From contig NZ_SOCP01000003.1 of NCBI RefSeq assembly GCF_004364325.1, positions 372,001-436,000 on the forward strand: DNA of 64,000 nucleotides, written 5' to 3'. Below the pieces are notes generated by a model. That model saw nothing but the letters and a program-made list of their open reading frames with translations. It was not told the DNA's origin and did no database searches. The translations under genes and the position numbers were made by a program. Shown here piece by piece: positions 1 through 9,592 of the stretch. The DNA comes from Actinophytocola oryzae (GTDB taxonomy: Bacteria; Actinomycetota; Actinomycetes; Mycobacteriales; Pseudonocardiaceae). Within the stretch, counting starts at the first letter, position 1, and every line of letters starts with the position of its first letter.

Positions 1-1090
1 AGCCGACACCGAGGAACATGCCGAGCGCGGCCACCACCGGTCCGGCCATGCCGCCCAGGAAGCGCCGGAACGGTGGCGGTGCCGTGGAGCCGCGGGTCTG
101 GAGCGCCAGCACGAGCGTGGCGACGATCAGCACCAGCAACGCCGTGAGCGCGAGGACCGCCGCTCCACGACCGAGGTCGCCGATGCCGGGCAGGATGCCC
201 CGCCTGCGGCCGGGGTAGTCGGTCACGAGCGACATCGCCACGACCGAGGCGACGAGGAGCGCGACGCCGAGCCACAGCACGATGACCGGCAGGGTCGCGG
301 CGAAGAACTCCTGCACGCCACGGCGTTCGCGGGTCGGGTCGCCGAGCAGCGCCGTGTGGACGACCGTCCACAGTGCGAGGCCGACGGCGAGCCAGTACAG
401 CACCGGGGTGCCGCCGAAGGTGCGGGTCAGTGCCGCCGCCAGTACCGAGAGGACGGTCAGGCCCGCGGTCAGGTGCAGGTGGCGGAGCGCGGGCATGTCG
501 CGGTCGCCGGTGAAGAACTCGCCGCCGGCCAGCGCGGTGGTCGGGTTGGGCGGGCAGGGCGCCACGGCGGGTGTGCGCAGCGGGCCGACGAGGAAGCGGA
601 TCACCAGCAACGCCACCACGACCACCGCGAAGCCGCCCGCCAGCCACCAGCGTGGGTCGCCGCCCCGGTCGTCGACGCCGGTCCACTGCCACGCGAACAG
701 GTCGACCGCCGCCTGGGCCACGGCCAGTGCGACCAGTCCGGTGAGCACGAGCGCGAGCACACGCAAGGCGGCACGGGCCACGACCCGCGCCGTGTTGCCG
801 CCGCCACCCGGCAGCATGAAGTACGCGGCATTGACCAGGCCGAACGGCACGAGCGCGAGCCACAGCGCCTGGCGCCAGGTGCCGGAGGTCTGCGGTCCCC
901 AGTGGTAGCCCTCGATCACGTGCCCGTCCGCGGCACGCACCTCGTTGCCCGCGGCGTCCACCGGGCGGAAGAACCTGCCGTCCGGATCGCCTGCCACCTG
1001 CTTGACCAGCGGGTGGTCCAGCATGTCCACCGGCGGCGTACCACTCACCCCGTGGACGCGCAGTTCCACGAACATGACCCAGAGTCGCAT
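1..1090 (-). CDS. Integral membrane protein, C-terminus outside the window
   Basis: Read on the minus strand the frame stays open from an ATG at 1090 (second in-frame ATG at 1075) to the window edge, giving about 363 residues of an incomplete protein. The first 70 or so residues are soluble and carry the motif ELRVHGVSGTPPVDML. About eight hydrophobic stretches typical of membrane helices follow. It resembles uncharacterised actinobacterial membrane proteins that begin with a VHGVSGT segment, and no function can be assigned. It starts 15 bp after the stop of the alpha/beta hydrolase gene on the same strand, so it is probably the last visible member of that operon. Neither ATG has a strong ribosome binding site, so the start is uncertain. 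Confidence 0.75.
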   Translation of the reverse strand, partial: MRLWVMFVELRVHGVSGTPPVDMLDHPLVKQVAGDPDGRFFRPVDAAGNEVRAADGHVIEGYHWGPQTSGTWRQALWLALVPFGLVNAAYFMLPGGGGNTARVVARAALRVLALVLTGLVALAVAQAAVDLFAWQWTGVDDRGGDPRWWLAGGFAVVVVALLVIRFLVGPLRTPAVAPCPPNPTTALAGGEFFTGDRDMPALRHLHLTAGLTVLSVLAAALTRTFGGTPVLYWLAVGLALWTVVHTALLGDPTRERRGVQEFFAATLPVIVLWLGVALLVASVVAMSLVTDYPGRRRGILPGIGDLGRGAAVLALTALLVLIVATLVLALQTRGSTAPPPFRRFLGGMAGPVVAALGMFLGVG

Positions 1091-1105
1091 CTCTGGGGCG
1101 ATCCG

Positions 1106-1888
1106 TTACGGAACGGTGAGGAAGTTCACGACCGTCGGGGACGCGACCGAGCGGAACTCCTCGAAGTACGCGTGCCTGGCGTGCGGGATGAGCACGGCGT
1201 GGGCGTCGGGAATCCGGTCGGCGAGCAGTGGGGCGTTGGCGGCGGGGTTGAACACGTCGTCGGCGCCGTGCAGGACGAGCGCCGGCGCCACGATCTTGGC
1301 GCACGCGTCCCAGCCGTCGTGGTTCCTGCTGGCGAGGAAGTGGCCTCGGCGGGCGTGTTGCGGCATGTCCGGGTCGCCGATGGTGTGGAACGGTCCTGGG
1401 TGCGTGGCCAGCCAGTCCGGTGTGTACATCAGCTCCAGCAGAACCCGCTGTGCCGCGTCGCGGTCGCGCTGGGCGAGGGCGCGGCGAAGCTCGGCACTGC
1501 GTTCGACGCCGTGTCGTGCGCCCGGCGACGTGCAGCCGAGGACCAGTCGCCGGACTCGCGACGGGTGGTCGGCGGCGAGCCACTGGGCCGCCCGGCCTCC
1601 CATCGAGGTGCCGTAGACGTGGGCCTGGTCGACGCCGAGGTCGTCGAGGATCGCGACCACGTCGGTGGCGAACACCCTGGTGTCGTAGCCGCTCTCGGGC
1701 TTGTCGCTGCGTCCGGTGCCTCGGTGGTCGAACACGACGGTCCGGAAGTGGGCGGCGAAGTCCTCGCGTGCCACGTCCCACCAGTGGTGGTTGTTGGACT
1801 GCCCGGCGATCAGCACGAGCACGTCGTCGCCGTGCCCGTCGACCTCGTAGTAGAGGGAGGTGCCGTCGGCGGCGTGGGCGAAACTCAC
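1106..1888 (-). CDS. Alpha/beta-fold hydrolase
   Basis: A 260-residue cytoplasmic alpha/beta hydrolase without a signal peptide. The nucleophile elbow GTSMGG is at residues 93-98 (Ser95). An acid candidate lies in HGADDVFNP near residue 210, and a late His lies in the IPHARHAYFEE region near 240, completing a catalytic triad. FDHRGTGRSD near residue 53 is the usual motif of this family, which includes 3-oxoadipate enol-lactonase-like esterases and haloperoxidase-like enzymes. The substrate cannot be told. The gene lies 16 bp after the ABC permease on the same strand and is probably co-transcribed with the TetR-ABC unit. The start is GTG at 1888, with only a weak ribosome binding site. Confidence 0.85.
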   Translation of the reverse strand: MSFAHAADGTSLYYEVDGHGDDVLVLIAGQSNNHHWWDVAREDFAAHFRTVVFDHRGTGRSDKPESGYDTRVFATDVVAILDDLGVDQAHVYGTSMGGRAAQWLAADHPSRVRRLVLGCTSPGARHGVERSAELRRALAQRDRDAAQRVLLELMYTPDWLATHPGPFHTIGDPDMPQHARRGHFLASRNHDGWDACAKIVAPALVLHGADDVFNPAANAPLLADRIPDAHAVLIPHARHAYFEEFRSVASPTVVNFLTVP

Positions 1889-1904
1889 GCCGCCAACGGT
1901 AAGG

Positions 1905-3494
1905 CTAGGCCGGGACGTCCCTTCTACGGAATCCCGTGAGGCCTGCCACTGTGACTATCGCAGCGATCACGGAAAGCAGTACCAGGGGAAGTGCGGTGAC
2001 GTGGCCGCCGGGCAGCTTCGGCAGGTGCGTGAACGGCGAGATGTCCAACACCCACTGGTCGAGTCCCGCGGCACCGCCGACCAGGGTGACCAGCAGGCAG
2101 ACGACGAGCGCGGCCCACGCGGCGGCCGTGGCGCGGGGCAGCAGGCCGAAGAGCAGCACTGCCACGGCCGAGAGGATCCACACCGCGGGCAGCTGGACCA
2201 CCGTGCCTGCCAGGAGGCGGGGCAGTTCGCCGCCGACGTCGTGGACGTCGAGGCCGTGGGTGATGCCCATGGCGAGGCCGGCCGCGACCAGGACGACGGC
2301 CGGGCCGAGCAGGGAGAAGACGAGGTGGCCCGCGAGCCAGCGCAGTCGGCCGGTGGCCGTGCCGAGCACCGGTTCCACCCGACCGTCGGCCTCTTCGGCG
2401 CGGGCACGCAGCATGGCCTGGATGCCGTAGGCGCCGGCGATCAACCCGAAGAGGCCGGCTGTTCCCGCGAGGTAGCTGTCGATGAGGCCGGAGGCGCCGC
2501 CGAGGCGTCTGAAGGCGTCCGCCATGGCCCTGTTGTCGCCGACGAGGTCGCCGACGCCCTCGGCCAGGTAGCCCATGACGACGCCCAGTGCGACGAACCC
2601 GCCGGTCCACGCGGCGAGCAGGCCGCGGTGCAGGCGCCAGGCCAGGGCTAGGGGTGAGCCGAGAGTGCCGACGGCCGGGCCGGGGCGGGTTGGCAGGAGG
2701 CCAGCGCCGACGTCGCGGCGGCCGGACAGCAGGACCGCGACCGCGACGAACACCGCGGCCGCCGCGAGGACCACGAGTGCGAGCCAGGTCCGGTCGACGC
2801 CGAAGGGGCGGATCGCCTGCACCCAGCCGATCGGGGACAGGCCTGTCACCCAGGTGAGTGGTCCGTCGGTCATGCCGCTGACGTCGCCGACCACGCGTAG
2901 TACGTAGGCGACACCCAGGACGGTGATGCCGATGCCGCGGGCGCTGCCCGCACCCGCGGTGAGCTGGGCGGCGACCGCGGCGATGCCCGCGAACACCCAG
3001 CCGGTCGCGGCGAGTTCGAGGCCGAACGCGAGCGAACCCGCGCCGGGGAGACCCTGGCCCGCCATGGCCGCGGCGAGCACCAGACCCATGACGAGGCTGG
3101 CCGCGCACGTGGTGATCAGCGCGGCGGCGAGGGCCGCGTGCCTGCCGACGACGGTGGAGCCGACCAGCTCGCGGCGGCCGGCCTCCTCCTCGGTGCGCGT
3201 GTGCCGGATGACGGTGAGGACCGTGACGAGGCCGACCACGACGGGCACGAACCCGGCCCGCCACGCGACCAGCTCGCCGAGGCTGGACCCGAACAGCCGG
3301 CCGTAGAGGGCGACGAAGCCGGCGTTGGCGGCGCTGGTCGCCGCGTACTGGGCCTTGTCCGCGGCCGTGGGGAACACGCCGTCGATCGTGGCGATGTAGG
3401 AGACCGGGACGAGCGCGATGAACAGGACCCAGAGGGGCATGATCACGCGGTCGCGGCGCAGGATCAGGCGGACGAGCTGCCAGACGCCTGTCAC
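1905..3494 (-). CDS. ABC-2 type exporter permease
   Basis: A 529-residue polytopic membrane protein with about twelve hydrophobic segments in two halves, the usual size for permeases of the tetronasin/polyketide-antibiotic exporter type. It would form the membrane channel for the ATPase encoded just upstream. The frame is open a further 228 codons upstream, but that extension runs antisense-free through the ATPase gene in another frame. The proper start is the GTG at 3494, which overlaps the ATPase stop as GTGA and implies translational coupling. Position between an ATPase and a hydrolase under a TetR gene suggests efflux of a toxic or antibiotic-like compound. This is inference, as the substrate is unknown. 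Confidence 0.88.
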   Translation of the reverse strand: MTGVWQLVRLILRRDRVIMPLWVLFIALVPVSYIATIDGVFPTAADKAQYAATSAANAGFVALYGRLFGSSLGELVAWRAGFVPVVVGLVTVLTVIRHTRTEEEAGRRELVGSTVVGRHAALAAALITTCAASLVMGLVLAAAMAGQGLPGAGSLAFGLELAATGWVFAGIAAVAAQLTAGAGSARGIGITVLGVAYVLRVVGDVSGMTDGPLTWVTGLSPIGWVQAIRPFGVDRTWLALVVLAAAAVFVAVAVLLSGRRDVGAGLLPTRPGPAVGTLGSPLALAWRLHRGLLAAWTGGFVALGVVMGYLAEGVGDLVGDNRAMADAFRRLGGASGLIDSYLAGTAGLFGLIAGAYGIQAMLRARAEEADGRVEPVLGTATGRLRWLAGHLVFSLLGPAVVLVAAGLAMGITHGLDVHDVGGELPRLLAGTVVQLPAVWILSAVAVLLFGLLPRATAAAWAALVVCLLVTLVGGAAGLDQWVLDISPFTHLPKLPGGHVTALPLVLLSVIAAIVTVAGLTGFRRRDVPA

Positions 3495-4381
3495 CGGGCC
3501 ACCTCGTAGTGGCGCAGGAACAGCTCCTCCAGCGTCGGCGGCTGGCTCACCAGCGACCGGACGCCCGCGGAAGTGAGCGCCCGCAACGCTTCCTCCAGCT
3601 GCGGCGTGTCCACGTCGAACTTCACGTGGCCGTCGCGGACCCGCAGGTCGTGCACGCCAGGCAGGTCCGCGAGGCCGTTCGCCTCGCCTGCCAGGTCCGC
3701 CTCGATCGACGTGCGGGTCAGGTGGCGCAGGTCGGCCAGGGAGCCGGTCTCGACGGTGCGGCCCACGCGGATGATCGTCACCCGGTCGCACAGCGCCTCG
3801 ACCTCGGCCAGGATGTGACTCGACAGCAGCACGGTCCGGTCGCCTCGGCCCTTCTCCTCCTCGACGACCTCGCGGAACACCTCCTCCATCAACGGGTCCA
3901 GCCCCGAGGTCGGCTCGTCGAGCATGAGCAGCTCCACGTCCGACGCGAACGCCGCCACCAGCGCCACCTTCTGCCGGTTGCCCTTCGAGTAGGTGCGTGC
4001 CTTCTTGCGTGGGTCCAGGTCGAACCGCTCCAGGAGCGCGGCGCGGCGGGACTTGTCCAGGCCGCCCCGCAACCGGCCCAGCAGGTCGATCACCTCGCCG
4101 CCGGACAGGTTCGGCCACAGGGTGACATCGCCCGGCACGTACGCGAGGCGCCGGTGCAGCTGGACCGCGTCGGTCCACGGGTCGCCGTCGAGCAGGCGGA
4201 CCGTGCCCGCGTCCGCGCGGATCAGACCGAGCAGCACGCGGATCGTGGTGGACTTGCCGGCCCCGTTCGGGCCGAGGAACCCGTGCACCTCACCGGCACG
4301 CACGGACAGGTCGAGCCCGTCCAGCGCCCTCGTCCGGCCGAACGCCTTGACCAGGCCCGCAACGCCGATGGCGTCAGTCAT
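3491..4381 (-). CDS. ABC transporter ATP-binding protein (drug/antibiotic exporter type)
   Basis: A 296-residue ATPase with Walker [10 protein letters not shown] at residues 37-45, an LSGG-like signature YSKGNRQKV, Walker [13 protein letters not shown] and the SSH switch. A roughly 80-residue C-terminal extension follows, as in DrrA-type exporters. It energises the permease encoded next to it. The ATG at 4381 overlaps the stop of the TetR gene (ATGA), and its own stop overlaps the GTG of the permease. The three genes therefore form a translationally coupled unit. All catalytic motifs are intact. Confidence 0.93.
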   Translation of the reverse strand: MTDAIGVAGLVKAFGRTRALDGLDLSVRAGEVHGFLGPNGAGKSTTIRVLLGLIRADAGTVRLLDGDPWTDAVQLHRRLAYVPGDVTLWPNLSGGEVIDLLGRLRGGLDKSRRAALLERFDLDPRKKARTYSKGNRQKVALVAAFASDVELLMLDEPTSGLDPLMEEVFREVVEEEKGRGDRTVLLSSHILAEVEALCDRVTIIRVGRTVETGSLADLRHLTRTSIEADLAGEANGLADLPGVHDLRVRDGHVKFDVDTPQLEEALRALTSAGVRSLVSQPPTLEELFLRHYEVAR

Positions 4382-5028
4382 GGGTGACTCCTTTCAGTGT
4401 CGACGGCCTCGCTCAGACCGGCACGAGCGGCGGCGGCCTCCTCGGGGCTCATCAGCGGGTGCGAGTACAGGTCGAGCAACGCGTTCGCCAGCAGCGCGAA
4501 GCCCTCGGGGGTCTCCAGGTCGGCCCCCATCACCCGGGACAGGTGCCTGGACATCATCGGGAGCGCGAGGCCCCACGCCGACACCACGGCGGCACGCACC
4601 CGCGCCGACGTGAACGGTTCGTCGTCACGGCGCGCGTCGAAGGTCGCGACCCACGCCTCGCCCATCCGGGTTATCTCGTCGAACAGTTCGGCCGAACCGC
4701 CGTCGATCAGGGATCGCGCGATGTAGCGGTTGAACTGCCCCAGCGGGGCCTGCGCACTCGGCGCGCCACCGAGGTCGCCCGCCTCGAACGCCGCCCACGT
4801 CTGCTCGTTGAGCCTGCGGACGATCCCCAGCACGTACTCGTCGCACGCGTCACGCAGCGCTTCCTTGCTGCCGAAGTGGTGACGCAGCAGGCCGGACGAC
4901 ACCCCCGCCGTCTCGGCGATGCCCCGGATGGTCGTCCGTTCGAAGCCGTGTTCCGCGAAATGGCGCATGGCCGCGTCCCTGATCCGGGCACGCGCGGTGA
5001 GGTCCTCCGGATCCCGCTCGCTACTCAC
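4378..5028 (-). CDS. TetR-family transcriptional regulator
   Basis: A 216-residue regulator with an N-terminal TetR helix-turn-helix at roughly residues 12-60 ([20 protein letters not shown]) and a C-terminal ligand-binding domain. It is first in the unit with the ABC exporter, overlapping the ATPase start by 4 bp, so it very probably represses its own operon and is relieved by the exported compound. The GTG start at 5028 sits inside the first arm of the palindromic repeats upstream, and there is no obvious Shine-Dalgarno sequence. Translation may therefore be leaderless. The start could also be one of the later in-frame codons, but the present one gives a normal family length. Confidence 0.9.
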   Translation of the reverse strand: MSSERDPEDLTARARIRDAAMRHFAEHGFERTTIRGIAETAGVSSGLLRHHFGSKEALRDACDEYVLGIVRRLNEQTWAAFEAGDLGGAPSAQAPLGQFNRYIARSLIDGGSAELFDEITRMGEAWVATFDARRDDEPFTSARVRAAVVSAWGLALPMMSRHLSRVMGADLETPEGFALLANALLDLYSHPLMSPEEAAAARAGLSEAVDTERSHP

Positions 5029-5056
5029 ACGTGTAGTCTACTACACACACGTGTAG
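5026..5056. promoter_or_regulatory. Candidate TetR operator overlapping the tetR start
   Basis: CACACGTGTAG occurs at 5026-5036 and again at 5046-5056, exactly 20 bp apart. Each copy contains the palindrome ACACGTGT. The segment between them forms a perfect inverted repeat, GTGTAGT-CT-ACTACAC, at 5031-5046. Its position over the start codon of the TetR gene fits autorepression of the exporter operon. It also lies about 100 bp upstream of the divergent secreted nuclease gene. Confidence 0.7.
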
Positions 5057-5155
5057 CCGCGTCCGCAACAATCGCACAACGTACATCCGGGCGCATTTTT
5101 CTGGACACCATTCACATTTAGGCTCCGGCGGGTTCAACCGCGTTATGGAGGCCTG

Positions 5156-8100
5156 ATGCCCAGCAGTAGACGTGTCCGCTTACTACAAGCCGTCGGAGCG
5201 CTGACAGCGATCGCCACAGTGGCGCTGACCAGTGGTGCGACGGCTTCGGCTGCCGACACCGGTCCCTTCATCAGTGAGATCCACTACGACAACGTCGGCA
5301 CGGACACGGGTGAGGCACTGGAGATCGAGGCCCCGGTGGGCTTCGACCTGACCGGGTGGCAGCTCGCCCTGTACAACGGCGCCAACAACGCGGTGTACAA
5401 CACCGCCACGCTGTCCGGCACCGTCCCCGCCGCGGGCGTGGTCGTGCGGACCTACCCGACCGACGGCCTCCAGAACGGCTCACCGGACGGCGTCGCGCTC
5501 GTCCGGCCCGACGGCACCGTCGCCGAGTTCCTGTCCTACGAGGGCGGCATGACCGCCGCGGGCGGCCCGGCGAACGGCACCGCGGCCACCGACATCGGCG
5601 TGTCCGAGGGCTCCTCCACGCCGGTCGGCTTCTCTCTGCAGAAGGTCGGCGGCGTCTGGCAGGCGGCCGCGGCCAACACGTTCGGCACGCGCAACACCGG
5701 CGGTGGCGGCGACCCCGACCCGGAGCCGGGTGACTGCGACGCGCTGACCGTGGACCACACGATCGCGCAGGTCCAGGGCACGACCGACACCTCCCCGCTG
5801 GCGGGCAGCCAGGTCGTGGTCGAGGGCGTCGTGACCGCGGACCACCGCACCGGCGGCTACAACGGCATCTACGTCCAGACCGCGGGCTCCGGCGGCCGTG
5901 CACCCGCCGCGGGCACGCCGTCGGACGGCGTGTTCGTCTACCTGACGGCCAACGCCGCCAACCACCCGAGCGTCGCGATCGGCGACCAGGTGAAGGTGCG
6001 CGGCAACGTCACCGAGTTCAACGGCCTCACCGAGATCAGCATCGGCGCCAAGGCCGACGTGCAGGTGTGTGCCACCGGCACCCCGCTGCCCACGCCCGTC
6101 GCGCTGACGCTGCCGCTCGACCCGGCGGGCCGCGAGTCGGTCGAGTCGATGCTCGTCGCGCCGGTCGGCGACTACACGGTCTCCGAGGTCTACAACACCA
6201 ACCGCTACGGCGAGGTCATCCTCGCGGCCGGTGACGAACCCGCGCCGATCCCGACGGACCTGTACCGCCCGAGCACGCCGGAGGCGCTGAACCAGGCCGC
6301 CGCCAACAAGCTGGCGCGGCTGCTGCTGGACGACGGCTCGACGACCAACCTCTCCACGGCGGGCCAGCTGCCGCCGTACGTGTACCCGGACGCGCCGCTG
6401 CGCGTGGGTGACCAGGTGGAGGCGTTCGCGCCGACCGTGCTGTCCTACGGCTTCGACGAGTGGCGGCTGCAGCCGACCACTCCGGTGACCGCGACGACCC
6501 CCGCCGTGGCACGCACGACGTTCAAGTCGACCAACCCGCGCACCCCGGCTCCCGAGGACGTGGGCGGCGACCTCAGGATCGCCAGCTTCAACGTGCTGAA
6601 CTACTTCGTCCACTTCGGCGGCGACGCCCGTGGCGCGGACGACGAGGCCGGGCTTGCCAAGCAGGAAGCCAAGATCGTGTCCGCGATCTCCGCGCTGGGT
6701 GCCGATGTCGTCGCGCTGGAGGAGATCGAGAACTCGGTCCGCTTCGAGGCGAACGACCCGCAGAAAGCGTTGAAGCGGCTGGTCGGCGCGCTGAACGCGA
6801 AGGACGGCGCGGGCACGTGGGACTACGTGCGCTCGCCGGCGAACCTGCCGCCCGCCGCGCAGCAGGACTTCATCACCGCCGCGATCATCTTCAAGCCCGG
6901 CGCGGTGACCCCGTCCGGCGCGTCGAAGACGATCAACGACGAGACCGTGTGGTTCAACGCCCGCGAGCCGATCGCGCAGACCTTCACGTCAGGCGCCGAG
7001 ACGTTCACGGTCATCGCCAACCACATGAAGTCGAAGTCCCCCTCCGACACCGCGACCGGCGACAACGCCGACACCGGTGACGGCCAGGGCCAGTTCAACG
7101 GCGACCGCATCCGCCAGGCCCACTCGCTGATCACGTTCGTGGACCAGCTGAAGGCCGAGTCGGGCAGCGACGACGTGATGATCCTGGGCGACTTCAACTC
7201 CTACACGCAGGAAGACCCGATGAAGGTCTTCTACGACGCGAACTTCCAGGACGTGTCGAACGGTGAGGCCAGCTACGTGTTCGGCGGCGAGTCCGGCTCA
7301 CTCGACCACGCCGTGGCCACCCCGTCGCTCGCGGCGAAGGTCACCGGCGTGGACGTGTGGCAGATCAACTCGCACGAGTCGTTCGCGTTCGAGTACGACG
7401 GCCACCCGGCGTTCTACGCGCCGAACCCGTACCGGGCCAGCGACCACAACCCGAAGGTGATCGGCGTCTCGACGCAACCCGCGGGCCCGGTCGACCTGCA
7501 GTTGTTGGGTATCAACGACTTCCACGGCAGGCTGGAGTCACCGGCCACGGGCGCGAACGGCCCGGTCGGTGGCGCGGCACAGCTCGCGGGGCTGGTGGAC
7601 CAGCTGCGTGGGCAGAACCCGAACACGCTGTTCCTGTCGGCGGGCGACAACATCGGCGCGTCGACGTTCATCTCGGCCATCGACAAGGACAACCCGACGC
7701 TCGACGCGCTGAACCTCATGGGGCTGGACGCGGCGGCGGTCGGCAACCACGAGTTCGACAAGGGCTTCGCGGACCTGACCGACCGCGTGATCCCGAAGGC
7801 GCAGTTCCCGTACCTCGGCGCGAACGTCTACCGGGGCGCGGAACGCGCGCTGCCGCCGTACGAGGTGAAGACGGTGGACGGCGTGCGGGTCGGCATCGTC
7901 GGCGTGGTGACCGAGCAGACGGCGTCGCTGGTGAGCCCGGACGGGATCGCAGGACTGACGTTCAAGGACCCGGTGCCGGAGGCGGAAGCCGTTGCCGCGC
8001 AGCTGAAGGACGGCAACGAGGCCAACGGTGAGGCCGACGTCGTGGTTCTGCTGGCGCACGAGGGCGCGGCGACCGAGAACATCGGCTCGGTGGCGGACCT

Positions 8101-9523
8101 GCAGAGCGACCCGGTGTTCGGCAGGTTCATGTCGATGAGCGCGAACGTCGACGCGATCCTGTCCGGACACACGCACCAGGCGTACGCGTTCGAGGCGCCC
8201 ATCCCGGGCACCGACCGGCTGCGGCCGGTGGTGCAGGCCGAGGACTACGGCGTGAAGCTCTCCAGGGTCACGCTGTCGGTCGACCCGACGACCAAGCAGA
8301 TCGTCGCCTCGGACGCGGCGCTGCTGGACGTCGTCGGCGCACCGTCGGACCCGGCGGTCGCGGACGTCGTGGCGCGGGCCAAGACCAACGCCGACGAGCT
8401 GGGCAAGGAGCCGCTCGGCTCGATCACCTCGGACGTCAGGCGTGCGGTCACCTCGACCGGCGCGGAGGACCGGGGCAGTGAGTCGGTGCTCGGCAACTTC
8501 ATCGCGGACGTGCAGCTGGCGGGCACCAGTGACCCGGGCCGGGGCGGGGCGCAGATCGCGTTCATGAACCCGGGCGGCCTGCGTGCCGACCTCGTGTACG
8601 CGCCGGACGGCGTGGTCACCTACTCCGAGGCGTTCTCGGTGCAGCCGTTCTCCAACGACGTCGTGACCAAGACGTACACGGGTGCGCAGATCAAGCAGGC
8701 GCTGGAGGAGCAGTGGCAGCCCGCGGGCGCGTCCCGGCCGAAGCTGCACCTGGGCGTGTCCAAGGGCTTCGCCTACACCTACCTGCCGGACAACCCGGTG
8801 GGCCAGCACATCACCGGGATGACGCTGAACGGCCGGCCCGTGTCGCCGACCGGCACCTACCGGGTGACGGTCAACTCGTTCCTCGCCGCGGGTGGCGACA
8901 ACTTCTTCACCCTGGCGCAGGGCACGGACGTCGTGACGACCGGCGACAACGACCTGACGATGCTGACCGACTACATCGGCGCCAACTCGCCGGTGACGGC
9001 GGACCCGGCGTCGCGGGCGACGATCGGCACCCCGGCCCCGACCTGCGACAAGACGATCACGGGTCTGAAGGTCGGCTCGGTCACCGTCACCTCGGGTCTG
9101 ACCTGCGTGGACAACGCCGTGGTCCTCGGCACCATCGTGGTGCGGCAGGGCGCGTCGGTGAGCATCACGAACAGCACGATCGCCGGCGTGGTCACCGCGA
9201 CCGGCGGCAAGCAGTTCTCGCTCGCGGACTCGCAGCTGGTCGCCGCGCTGACGGTGTCCGGCTCGACCGGGGCGGTCGGGGTCGAGAAGACGAAGATCCT
9301 CGGCCCGGTAGCGCTGTCCGGCAACAAGGGCGGTGTCACGGTCGACACGGCGCAGGTGACCGGCGCGATCGTGGTCACCGGCAACACCGGCGGCCCGGTC
9401 GTGATCGCGGCCAACAAGGTCACGGGTGCGCTGTCCTGCTCGGGCAACAACCCGGCACCGGGCAACGACGGAAGGAAGAACGCGGTGCGAGGTATCGCGT
9501 CGGGCCAGTGCGCGAAGCTCTGA
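5156..9523 (+). CDS. Giant secreted ExeM/NucH-type nuclease fused to a 5'-nucleotidase
   Basis: A 1455-residue secreted protein. A signal peptide ends near residue 33. A lamin-tail-like domain follows (about 36-180), then an OB-like segment (about 200-310). An endonuclease/exonuclease/phosphatase domain spans about 470-765, with SFNVLNYF, EEIEN, GDFNSY and SDHNPK. A metallophosphoesterase/5'-nucleotidase spans about 780-1290, with GINDFHGR, GDNIGAS, GNHEFDKG and SGHTHQAY. About 160 C-terminal residues of short Val/Thr/Gly-rich repeats look beta-helical. Such an enzyme would degrade extracellular DNA and dephosphorylate the released nucleotides, supplying phosphate, carbon and nitrogen. GGAGG lies 7 bp before the ATG. 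Codon 9 is a TTA, a rare codon that can make translation depend on the bldA tRNA. All catalytic motifs look intact. Confidence 0.93.
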   Translation: MPSSRRVRLLQAVGALTAIATVALTSGATASAADTGPFISEIHYDNVGTDTGEALEIEAPVGFDLTGWQLALYNGANNAVYNTATLSGTVPAAGVVVRTYPTDGLQNGSPDGVALVRPDGTVAEFLSYEGGMTAAGGPANGTAATDIGVSEGSSTPVGFSLQKVGGVWQAAAANTFGTRNTGGGGDPDPEPGDCDALTVDHTIAQVQGTTDTSPLAGSQVVVEGVVTADHRTGGYNGIYVQTAGSGGRAPAAGTPSDGVFVYLTANAANHPSVAIGDQVKVRGNVTEFNGLTEISIGAKADVQVCATGTPLPTPVALTLPLDPAGRESVESMLVAPVGDYTVSEVYNTNRYGEVILAAGDEPAPIPTDLYRPSTPEALNQAAANKLARLLLDDGSTTNLSTAGQLPPYVYPDAPLRVGDQVEAFAPTVLSYGFDEWRLQPTTPVTATTPAVARTTFKSTNPRTPAPEDVGGDLRIASFNVLNYFVHFGGDARGADDEAGLAKQEAKIVSAISALGADVVALEEIENSVRFEANDPQKALKRLVGALNAKDGAGTWDYVRSPANLPPAAQQDFITAAIIFKPGAVTPSGASKTINDETVWFNAREPIAQTFTSGAETFTVIANHMKSKSPSDTATGDNADTGDGQGQFNGDRIRQAHSLITFVDQLKAESGSDDVMILGDFNSYTQEDPMKVFYDANFQDVSNGEASYVFGGESGSLDHAVATPSLAAKVTGVDVWQINSHESFAFEYDGHPAFYAPNPYRASDHNPKVIGVSTQPAGPVDLQLLGINDFHGRLESPATGANGPVGGAAQLAGLVDQLRGQNPNTLFLSAGDNIGASTFISAIDKDNPTLDALNLMGLDAAAVGNHEFDKGFADLTDRVIPKAQFPYLGANVYRGAERALPPYEVKTVDGVRVGIVGVVTEQTASLVSPDGIAGLTFKDPVPEAEAVAAQLKDGNEANGEADVVVLLAHEGAATENIGSVADLQSDPVFGRFMSMSANVDAILSGHTHQAYAFEAPIPGTDRLRPVVQAEDYGVKLSRVTLSVDPTTKQIVASDAALLDVVGAPSDPAVADVVARAKTNADELGKEPLGSITSDVRRAVTSTGAEDRGSESVLGNFIADVQLAGTSDPGRGGAQIAFMNPGGLRADLVYAPDGVVTYSEAFSVQPFSNDVVTKTYTGAQIKQALEEQWQPAGASRPKLHLGVSKGFAYTYLPDNPVGQHITGMTLNGRPVSPTGTYRVTVNSFLAAGGDNFFTLAQGTDVVTTGDNDLTMLTDYIGANSPVTADPASRATIGTPAPTCDKTITGLKVGSVTVTSGLTCVDNAVVLGTIVVRQGASVSITNSTIAGVVTATGGKQFSLADSQLVAALTVSGSTGAVGVEKTKILGPVALSGNKGGVTVDTAQVTGAIVVTGNTGGPVVIAANKVTGALSCSGNNPAPGNDGRKNAVRGIASGQCAKL

Positions 9524-9536
9524 GCCCCTGAAGGTG

Positions 9537-9572
9537 GAAGACCCGTCCGGCGAGCCTGCCGGGCGGGTCTTC
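9537..9572 (+). terminator. Stem-loop terminator after the nuclease gene
   Basis: Two 15-bp arms, GAAGACCCGTCCGGC and GCCGGGCGGGTCTTC, pair with a single G-T wobble around a 6-nt loop, starting 14 bp after the nuclease stop codon. There is no U-run, as is common for actinobacterial terminators. Confidence 0.8.
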
Positions 9573-9592
9573 CGCTGTTAGCGTGGCCTGTT

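Noticed and set aside
356..1939. A 527-codon plus-strand frame across the membrane protein and hydrolase genes
   Set aside because: It is antisense to two clear minus-strand genes, has no domain and only reflects high GC.
3495..4178. N-terminal extension of the ABC permease
   Set aside because: This stretch is the ATPase gene read in another frame. The GTG at 3494 overlapping the ATPase stop is the natural start.
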